Source of the DNA: Ruminococcus sp.
GTDB lineage: Bacteria > Bacillota > Clostridia > Oscillospirales > Ruminococcaceae
Assembly: GCF_019417665.1 (NCBI RefSeq)
Contig: NZ_DXUU01000004.1
Coordinates: 1-5,953 of the forward strand
Length of the DNA: 5,953 nucleotides
Direction: 5' to 3'
Made by a program: the position numbers and the translations under genes. The notes under the pieces are model-generated. The model saw only the letters and a program-made list of their open reading frames with translations, was not told the origin of the DNA and searched no databases. Positions 1 through 4,917 of the stretch are shown piece after piece. Positions within the stretch are counted from its first letter, which is position 1. Each line of letters starts with the position of its first letter.

Positions 1-42
1 GTTTCCCTCGCTTTTATCCGCATTATTCTTAAAAGATACTAA
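1..42 (+). CDS. C-terminal 13 codons of a putative IS5-type transposase (partial)
   Basis: Frame 1 is open from the window edge and ends at TAA (40-42), giving the tail VSLAFIRIILKRY. A hydrophobic alternating tail ending in Leu/Lys/Arg is typical of the C-termini of DDE transposases in the IS5 group, where the last helix follows the catalytic Glu. The catalytic residues are outside the window. The call rests on this tail, on the stop inside the probable inverted repeat, and on the sharp junction at base 51. It is too short for a firm family assignment and could be the end of any short protein. Confidence 0.4.
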   Translation, partial: VSLAFIRIILKRY

Positions 43-50
43 ACAGGCTC
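1..50 (+). mobile_element. Right end of an IS5-like insertion sequence (partial)
   Basis: Similarity to the lectin repeat starts abruptly at base 51: bases from 51 match 492 onward and 933 onward, while bases 1-50 match neither. The last 13 bases of this block (38-50) read, on the minus strand, GAGCCTGTTTAGT. This resembles the GAG-type terminal inverted repeats of IS5-family elements (recalled from general knowledge). The short reading frame that ends in this block stops inside the presumed inverted repeat, as in compact elements of this kind. The uninterrupted repeat copies have TTATAAG at the junction, so insertion at a TA or TAA target is plausible. The other end of the element and the target duplication lie outside the window, so the family call is inference. 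An assembly chimera is the main alternative. Confidence 0.6.
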
Positions 51-1203
51 TAAGATTGTCAATTGCAAAACGTCACAAGCACTAGATTCTACATGGTCAA
101 ATGAATCGGGAACCAATTTGTATACATATGAAGATAGTGATAATGATCCACAAAGCTGGTATATCTATGGTGAATCAGGAGCGTATTATTTTAAGTCGAA
201 ATGTACAGATTGCGTTATTGATATTACTGGCGGTTCTTTAGAAGATGGTGCGAATGCACAAATGTATACATATAATGGTTCAACATCACAAAAATTCCAA
301 ATCTGGAAATTGGACAATTGGTCACAATTAGGATGTATTCAAGATGTCGGAACAGATTTTTGCGCCTATATTATTAATACAGAAGCATGGAAGCACTTGA
401 CTGTCGAAACTGATAATAATGTTACAATGCGAGATGAAGTTGGAGAACCAAGTCAAATATGGCGATTCACCCAAAAAAGTGATGGTAGTTATAAGATTGT
501 CAATTGCAAAACATCACAAGCATTGGATTCAACATGGTCAAATGAACCAGGAACCAATTTGTATACATATGAAGATAGTGATAATGATCCACAAAGCTGG
601 TATATCTATGGTGAATCAGGAGCGTATTATTTTAAGTCGAAATGTACAGATTGCGTTATTGATATTACTGGCGGTTCTTTAGAAGATGGTGCGAATGCAC
701 AAATGTATACATATAATGGTTCAACATCACAAAAATTCCAAATCTGGAAATTGGACAATTGGTCACAATTAGGATGTATTCAAGATGTCGGAACAGATTT
801 TTGCGCCTATATTATTAATACAGAAGCATGGAAGCACTTGACTGTCGAAACTGATAATAATGTTACAATGCGAGATGAAGTTGGAGAACCAAGTCAAATA
901 TGGCGATTCACCCAAAAAAGTGATGGTAGTTATAAGATTGTCAATTGCAAAACATTACAAGCATTGGATTCAACATGGTCGAATGAACCGGGAGCCAATG
1001 TGTATACATGTGAAGATAGTGATAACGCTCCACAAAGTTGGTATATCTATGGCGTATCAGGAGCGTACTATTTCAGGTCAAAATGTACAGATTGCGTAAT
1101 GGACGTAAGTGGTGGATATACTGAAGATGGTACAAATGTGCAGATGTATACTAAAAATGATACTACTGCACAAAAATTTCAGATTTGGAAATTGGAGAAT
1201 TAT
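51..1203 (+). repeat. Tandem 441-bp lectin repeat, 2.6 copies
   Basis: The period is 441 bp (147 codons, one full beta-trefoil). Copy 1 is 51-491, copy 2 is 492-932 and a partial, diverged copy 3 is 933 to about 1203. By direct comparison, 109-514 is identical to 550-955 with no mismatch over 406 bases. The flanking 51-108 differs from 492-549 at six positions, and copy 3 carries many substitutions. The repeat is in frame, so it adds whole lectin domains. This pattern fits recent duplication or gene conversion between copies. It also makes the region prone to collapse or expansion during assembly. Confidence 0.95.
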
Positions 1204-1215
1204 GTCGAACAAATC

Positions 1216-1389
1216 CCCGGCGACCTTAACTCCGACTCCACCCTCACCACCGCCGACGCCGTCCTCCTCCAAAAATACCTCCTGAACCAAACCACCCTCA
1301 CCGAAACCCAATACAACCTCGCCGACCTGAACGCCGACGGCGCTGTCAACGGCTTCGACCTTGCCCTGCTTCGCCAGAAACTGCTGGCA
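1216..1389 (+). other. Type I dockerin module of the lectin protein
   Basis: Two calcium loops of 12 residues are visible: DLNSDSTLTTAD (1222-1257) and DLNADGAVNGFD (1324-1359). Each has acidic or Asn residues at positions 1, 3, 5 and 12 and is followed by a helix (AVLLQKYLL and LALLRQKLL). This is the classic duplicated F-hand dockerin. Positions 10-11, which govern cohesin choice in known dockerins, are TA in the first loop and GF in the second, so the two faces differ. The DNA is about 60% GC by hand count (108 of 180 bases, 1211-1390), with C at most third codon positions. Confidence 0.9.
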
Positions 1390-1406
1390 TAAGTCAGCAC
1401 AGTAAC

Positions 1407-1457
1407 AAAAACCGTACCCGTGGAGAATTTTTCCCCATGGGTACGGCTTTCATTTTA
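1407..1457. terminator. Bidirectional intrinsic terminator between convergent lectin gene and metG
   Basis: A 12-bp stem pairs 1412-1423 (CCGTACCCGTGG) with 1435-1446 (CCATGGGTACGG), with one G-U wobble and an 11-base loop. On the plus strand it is followed by CTTTCATTTTA. On the minus strand the stem is followed by five T residues (complement of 1407-1411). It lies 15-20 bases after the lectin stop and about 34 bases after the metG stop, so it can serve both genes. Confidence 0.85.
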
Positions 1458-1479
1458 TATCACGATATTCCGGGAAAAC

Positions 1480-3432
1480 TCAGCGAATCTTCGCTCCCAC
1501 CGGCAGGGACTCATCCGGGAAGATCACCTTGACATCCCCATTTGGCATATCTGCCGCACAGATCATACCGCAGCTTTCTACGCCGCAAAGCTTTGCCGGC
1601 TTCAGATTTGCCACCAGCATGATCTTTTTGCCGATGAGATCCTCCGGGGCATACCAGGGCGCAATGCCGGAAACCACCTGTCTGCCGCCCATGCCATCGT
1701 CCAGCTGGAGCTTCAGCAGCTTCTTGGACTTCTTGACCTTTTCGCAGGCAACGACCTTTGCCACACGCAGATCCGTTTGTGCAAAGGTGTCGATGGGAAT
1801 CTCCTCTGCCAGAGGCTGGGGCGTATATTCCGGCTCAGCCGGCTCTTCCTTGGGCTGATTTGCCAGGATCAGCTGGTTCAGCTCGTCAATTTCCTTGTTT
1901 ACGTCGATTCTCGGGAAAATGATATCTCCCTTGTGTACCGTTACATTTGCCGGCAGCGTGCCGAAGCTGGAAACGGTGCTATAGGCAGTTTCCGCCTCAG
2001 ATGCACCGATCTGCTCCCAGATCTTCGGCATCGTCTCCGGCATAAATGCGCTCAGGGGCACGGAGATCATGCGGATGGTCTCCAGCAGATTGTAGAGGAC
2101 GGTCGCCAGACGAGTGCGGTTTGCCTCGTCCCGTGCGAGAATCCACGGTGCTGTTTCGTCAATATACTTATTGGCACGGGAGACCACCTGGAAGATCTCC
2201 GCCAGCATGAGATTCAGCTGGGTCTTGTCCAGAAGCTCCTCCAGCTTGTCTTTCAGACCAGTGGCAGCGGCAATGAGTTCGTCATCAAATTCCCCAGACT
2301 GACGCTCCTCCGGCAGCGTGCCGCCAAAGTATTTCTCCACCATTGCCACGGTACGGGAAACCAGATTGCCCAGTCCGTTGGCCAGATCGGAGTTGATGCG
2401 GTTGATCATGATCTCGTTGGAGAAAGAACTGTCTGCGCCCAGCGCCATTTCTCGGAGAATGTGATACCGGATAGAATCTGCGCCGTAGCGGTCTGCCAGC
2501 AGGAACGGATCTACCACATTGCCCAGTGACTTGGACATTTTTTGTCCATTGAACGTGATCCAGCCATGGACTGCCAGATGCTTCGGCAGGGGGAGTTCCA
2601 GTGCCATGAGCATTGCCGGCCAGATAATGGCGTGGAAACGCATGATATCCTTTGCTACCATATGTACGTCTGCCGGCCAGTATTCGTCAAAGTCATGGTA
2701 TGCGCTGTTTTCATAGCCCAGTGCACTGATATAGTTGGACAGGGCGTCGATCCAGACATAGACCACATGTCCCTCGTCAAATGTTACCGGAATACCCCAT
2801 GTGAAAGAAGTACGGGACACGCAGAGATCCTCCAGACCCGGCTTGATGAAGTTGTTCACCAGTTCAACCGCACGGGTCTTGGGCTGAAGATAGTCCGTCT
2901 CGGTGAGCAGCTTTTCGATCCGGTCGGCAAAGGGTGACATCTTCATGAAATATGCCTCTTCCTTTGCCTCAGTAACTTCCCGGTGGCATTCAGGACAGCA
3001 GCCGTTTTCGTCCAGCTGGGACTCTGTCCAGAAGCTCTCGCAGGGCGTGCAGTACTTGCCCTTATACTCGCCTTTATAAATGTAGCCCTTGTCGTACAGT
3101 GCTTTAAAAATCTTCTGTACTGTCTCTACATGATAATCATCCGTTGTGCGGATATAGCGGTCATAGCTGATATGCATACGCTCCCAGAGCGCCTTGAAAA
3201 CCTTAACGATCTCATCCACATATTCTTTCGGAGTGATACCCTTTTCGGCTGCTTTCTGTTCAATTTTCAGACCGTGCTCGTCCGTTCCCGTGAGGAAAAT
3301 GACATCATAGCCCTGCATTCGTCTGTACCGTGCGATGGAATCGCAGGCAACGGTAGTGTAGCAGTGACCGATATGGGGATTACCCGACGGATAGTAGATC
3401 GGCGTGGTAATATAATACGGCTTTTTTGACAT
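1480..3432 (-). CDS. metG: Methionyl-tRNA synthetase
   Basis: A 650-residue cytoplasmic class I aminoacyl-tRNA synthetase that charges tRNA-Met with methionine at the expense of ATP. It shows the HIGH signature at residues 20-23 (after YYPSGNP), the KMSKS loop at 298-302, and a zinc knuckle with C128-x2-C131 and C146-x2-C149. The conserved GTDEHG (49-54) and VHGW segments are also present. Roughly residues 310-480 form the helical anticodon-binding domain. The C-terminal part from about residue 547 (FAQTDLRVAKV, then VSGIAPWY and LVANLKPAKLCG) is the OB-fold tRNA-binding domain of the Trbp111/EMAP-II type that dimerises bacterial MetG. The length matches Gram-positive MetG. The ATG start is fixed by AAGGAGG at 3441-3447, eight bases upstream. 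The gene converges on the lectin gene and diverges from the dockerin array, with no sign that it shares their function. Confidence 0.97.
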   Translation of the reverse strand: MSKKPYYITTPIYYPSGNPHIGHCYTTVACDSIARYRRMQGYDVIFLTGTDEHGLKIEQKAAEKGITPKEYVDEIVKVFKALWERMHISYDRYIRTTDDYHVETVQKIFKALYDKGYIYKGEYKGKYCTPCESFWTESQLDENGCCPECHREVTEAKEEAYFMKMSPFADRIEKLLTETDYLQPKTRAVELVNNFIKPGLEDLCVSRTSFTWGIPVTFDEGHVVYVWIDALSNYISALGYENSAYHDFDEYWPADVHMVAKDIMRFHAIIWPAMLMALELPLPKHLAVHGWITFNGQKMSKSLGNVVDPFLLADRYGADSIRYHILREMALGADSSFSNEIMINRINSDLANGLGNLVSRTVAMVEKYFGGTLPEERQSGEFDDELIAAATGLKDKLEELLDKTQLNLMLAEIFQVVSRANKYIDETAPWILARDEANRTRLATVLYNLLETIRMISVPLSAFMPETMPKIWEQIGASEAETAYSTVSSFGTLPANVTVHKGDIIFPRIDVNKEIDELNQLILANQPKEEPAEPEYTPQPLAEEIPIDTFAQTDLRVAKVVACEKVKKSKKLLKLQLDDGMGGRQVVSGIAPWYAPEDLIGKKIMLVANLKPAKLCGVESCGMICAADMPNGDVKVIFPDESLPVGAKIR

Positions 3433-3440
3433 ACGAGGTT

Positions 3441-3447
3441 CCTCCTT
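3441..3447 (-). promoter_or_regulatory. Ribosome binding site of metG
   Basis: The minus strand reads AAGGAGG, a full Shine-Dalgarno match, eight bases before the ATG at 3432. It decides the start codon. Confidence 0.9.
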
Positions 3448-3483
3448 AACATTCGCTGCCGCAGAAGGCGGCTGTTACCTTTT

Positions 3484-3512
3484 ATTGTACCATATTTTCG
3501 TTGATTTGTCAC
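3484..3512 (-). promoter_or_regulatory. Sigma-A-type promoter of metG
   Basis: On the minus strand, GTGACA (complement of 3507-3512; five of six match TTGACA) is separated by exactly 17 bases from TACAAT (complement of 3484-3489; five of six match TATAAT). Transcription would start near 3477, giving a leader of about 45 bases. That is too short for a T-box or an S-box riboswitch, so this metG copy looks unregulated by those devices. Confidence 0.7.
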
Positions 3513-3636
3513 GTGTTTTTTTGAAATTTTCCGGGGAGGCGGATTTTTGCAGTTGATTTTTTGTATATATCGCAATGATGATATTGTTAAAATAATTGAC
3601 ACGTGGTTGTTTTACATAAACTGTCTGTGCCAAATA

Positions 3637-3650
3637 TGTATATATATACA
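3637..3650. promoter_or_regulatory. AT-rich 14-bp perfect palindrome, possible operator
   Basis: TGTATATATATACA equals its own reverse complement and ends 17 bases upstream of the -35 box of the dockerin-gene promoter. Its place would suit an activator or repressor site. However, alternating TA runs arise easily in AT-rich DNA, and no second copy was noticed. Confidence 0.25.
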
Positions 3651-3667
3651 AAATCAAAATGTTAACG

Positions 3668-3696
3668 TTGACTTTTATGGCGAAATGCGATAAAAT
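3668..3696 (+). promoter_or_regulatory. Sigma-A-type promoter for the tandem dockerin genes
   Basis: TTGACT (3668-3673; five of six match) and TAAAAT (3691-3696; five of six match) are separated by 17 bases. The expected start is near 3703, giving a leader of about 73 bases before the ATG at 3776. No terminator or second clear promoter lies between the two downstream genes, so both are probably read from here. Confidence 0.7.
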
Positions 3697-3721
3697 ATTG
3701 TTAGAAGGAAGTTCGTAAGCG

Positions 3722-3783
3722 GCGATACACAGTGGAGTGATATTTTGCAATAATTTTATGGAAAGGACGATTTTTATGAAAAA
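3722..3783 (+). repeat. Relic of a dockerin-gene 3' end plus leader and start (copy 1 of a repeat)
   Basis: Bases 3722-3783 match 4857-4917 with two substitutions and one single-base indel. In the downstream copy the first part is the coding end of a dockerin gene. Here the same frame reads DTQWSDILQ and then TAA at 3751-3753, with no gene upstream, only a promoter. The rest of the repeat carries the ribosome site and the first codons of the next gene. This looks like a scar of a deleted or rearranged array member. Confidence 0.8.
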
Positions 3784-4888
3784 AACAAAAAGAACAACAG
3801 TCGCAATTTCTACCGCAGTGATACTTGCCAGCACTATGTGCATCCCAACTGCTGCATATCCTCTGCATATTGACAGTGTACCTCTTGCAAAAACACTGGA
3901 AACAATGCAAACAGACGATGAGGGATGCTTTTTGACAGCAAGCCCGGCATTGTATTACTATCTGACGGATGATGATCTTGTTGCCATTGACACCACAAAA
4001 ATTTGCTATGTAATTCAGTTGGAACGTGGCGGCATATTTTCTGACGATGTTGTCAGCCAGCTGGAAAAGGTACTTGAATCGTATGGTTCATATGGTGTCT
4101 CTAACATCAAAATCGGTGATGATGCCGCTGACAGCAATAGTGTTGTATTGGAAGATTGCGGTGACGGGAAATATGTGCTTACACTGAATCCTGCAAAAAC
4201 CGGTGTACAGGAAGCAGAACTGTTTTCTTATTTGCAGACAGTACCATCCTTTATATCTGTGCAAAAAGAGGTCTTTGGATATTCTTATGAAGAAGCCGGC
4301 ATCGGATTCTATTGTGAAGGCATCCAATCCTTTGGATACGAAGATCAGCGCTTCTTATTGGTTCAAACAAAAGACGGTGCAGCGCTTACCACAGATGATC
4401 TTTCAGAGATTTCCGGCATCGCAGATGTCAAAGAGAGTAAGACATATACATGGAATAAGGACGGTGAAGTCAGCTATGTTTTGTGTGCTGACCCGGATGT
4501 ATATTCCACAGGGCTGGGCAATCAGGGAATGATTGAGATGGTTCGGCAGGTGGAATCGCTGGAACAGGTAGAACGTGTCGCTCTGCTTGGTTCTTTTGAA
4601 GAAATACCCTCTATCCCGGAAAGTGTATCCGGTGGTGCCATCCCTTATGTCACCCGAGGTGACTGCGATGAGAATGAGACCATTGACGCCAATGACGCTT
4701 ACCTTGCTCTCCAGCACTATGCCGCAGGGTCTGTGGGCAGTGCGTCTGTTCTCTCTGACCGGAATCGTTGTGCTGCAGATATCAACGGGAACGGCAAAGT
4801 GGATGCCGATGATGCTTATCTGATGCTGAAATATTACGCTGCAAAATCCGTGGGGAGCGATACACAGTGGAGTGATATTCTGCAATAA
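3776..4888 (+). CDS. Secreted dockerin protein with an unrecognised N-terminal double-domain region
   Basis: The product is 370 residues. ATG at 3776 is chosen because it follows GAAAGGA (3761-3767) and begins a clear signal peptide: MKKTKR, a hydrophobic core, and probable cleavage after TAA near residue 27. An upstream in-frame start at 3737 would put the leader inside the gene-end relic and spoil the signal peptide. Residues about 75-169 and 191-274 each read as strand-helix-strand-strand-helix-strand, suggesting two tandem ferredoxin-like folds (my inference). I do not recognise the family. Residues 294-359 are a type I dockerin with loops at D296-D307 and D335-D346, ending in a tail SDTQWSDILQ. 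C297 and C332 may form a disulfide. The protein is likely exported and docked to a scaffoldin cohesin. It is followed after 21 bp by a paralog, probably in the same transcript. Confidence 0.85.
   Translation: MKKTKRTTVAISTAVILASTMCIPTAAYPLHIDSVPLAKTLETMQTDDEGCFLTASPALYYYLTDDDLVAIDTTKICYVIQLERGGIFSDDVVSQLEKVLESYGSYGVSNIKIGDDAADSNSVVLEDCGDGKYVLTLNPAKTGVQEAELFSYLQTVPSFISVQKEVFGYSYEEAGIGFYCEGIQSFGYEDQRFLLVQTKDGAALTTDDLSEISGIADVKESKTYTWNKDGEVSYVLCADPDVYSTGLGNQGMIEMVRQVESLEQVERVALLGSFEEIPSIPESVSGGAIPYVTRGDCDENETIDANDAYLALQHYAAGSVGSASVLSDRNRCAADINGNGKVDADDAYLMLKYYAAKSVGSDTQWSDILQ
4651..4854 (+). other. Type I dockerin module of the first array protein
   Basis: The calcium loops are DCDENETIDAND and DINGNGKVDADD, each followed by DAYL-type helices (AYLALQHYAAGSVG and AYLMLKYYAAKSVG). 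The two halves resemble each other well beyond the loops, including SVGS and a following SD, so the internal duplication is well preserved. Positions 10-11 are AN and AD, unlike the TA and GF of the lectin dockerin, which suggests a different cohesin partner. A cysteine at loop position 2 and another three residues before loop 2 are unusual. Confidence 0.85.
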
Positions 4889-4917
4889 TTTTATGAAAGG
4901 ATGATTTTTATGAAAAA
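4857..4917 (+). repeat. Copy 2 of the gene-junction repeat
   Basis: This is the counterpart of 3722-3783. It covers the last ten codons of the first dockerin gene, its stop, the short gap with GAAAGGA (4895-4901), and the first codons of the second gene. The spacing of 1134-1135 bp between copies matches one array unit. Confidence 0.8.

Larger units (their letters stand above)
51..1392 (+). pseudogene. 5'-truncated secreted ricin-B-type lectin (CBM13-like) protein with C-terminal dockerin
   Basis: The frame is in register with the lectin repeat from base 52, but a stop lies just upstream (40-42, in the IS end). No in-frame ATG occurs before 262, and TTG at 118 has no ribosome binding site, so the gene has lost its start and probably its signal peptide and catalytic domain. 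The product shows eight Q-x-W motifs (QSW or QIW), the signature of ricin-B beta-trefoil subdomains. One partial trefoil (51 to about 318) is followed by two complete ones (about 319-759 and 760-1200), each with subdomains ending SQIWRF, PQSWYIY and KFQIWKL. A short linker then leads to a type I dockerin at 1216-1389. In the known family, such proteins are exported, bind polysaccharide through the trefoils and dock to scaffoldin cohesins. Substrate cannot be told. The lectin part is AT-rich and the dockerin GC-rich. If the junction is an assembly error, the gene may be intact. Confidence 0.75.
3433..3775. other. Divergent intergenic region between metG and the dockerin-gene array
   Basis: This 343-bp AT-rich stretch holds the metG ribosome site and promoter on the minus strand and a separate rightward promoter at 3668-3696. 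It also holds a perfect 14-bp palindrome at 3637-3650 and a gene-end relic at about 3722-3753. Short frames crossing it have no ribosome sites and are not credible genes. I see nothing else definite in 3513-3636. Confidence 0.7.

Noticed and set aside
118..120. TTG as a true start of the lectin gene
   Set aside because: No ribosome site precedes it, it sits inside a trefoil subdomain, and homology to the repeat continues upstream to base 51.
51..1203. CRISPR-like or satellite repeat
   Set aside because: The repeat is 441 bp, in frame, and codes for ricin-B subdomains with Q-x-W motifs; there are no short repeats with unique spacers.
1420..2529. Long plus-strand open frame of 369 codons opposite metG
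   Set aside because: It lies wholly antisense to the well-supported metG (apart from about 60 bases over the terminator), has no ribosome site, and its product has the erratic composition of a shadow frame.
2542..3429. Other plus-strand frames opposite metG (2542-2937, 2983-3429)
   Set aside because: They are antisense shadows of metG with no ribosome sites or recognisable motifs.
3433..3483. T-box or S-box riboswitch upstream of metG
   Set aside because: The promoter leaves a leader of only about 45 bases; a small GC-rich hairpin (GCCGC/GCGGC) is present but no T-box sequence or S-box architecture fits.
3737..3775. Upstream in-frame start for the first dockerin gene
   Set aside because: It overlaps the gene-end relic, lacks a ribosome site and would place a non-hydrophobic extension before the signal peptide, whereas ATG at 3776 has GAAAGGA in place.
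3776..3860. Lipoprotein signal in the dockerin proteins (Cys near the signal peptide)
   Set aside because: The residues before the cysteines (STM-C and TAI-C) do not match a lipobox, and standard signal peptidase I sites follow at about residue 27.
4403..4885. Minus-strand frames opposite the dockerin genes (4403-4885, 5069-5470, 5498-5869)
   Set aside because: The plus-strand genes have signal peptides, dockerins and a conserved paralog; the minus frames have none of these and similar shadows recur because the DNA is duplicated.
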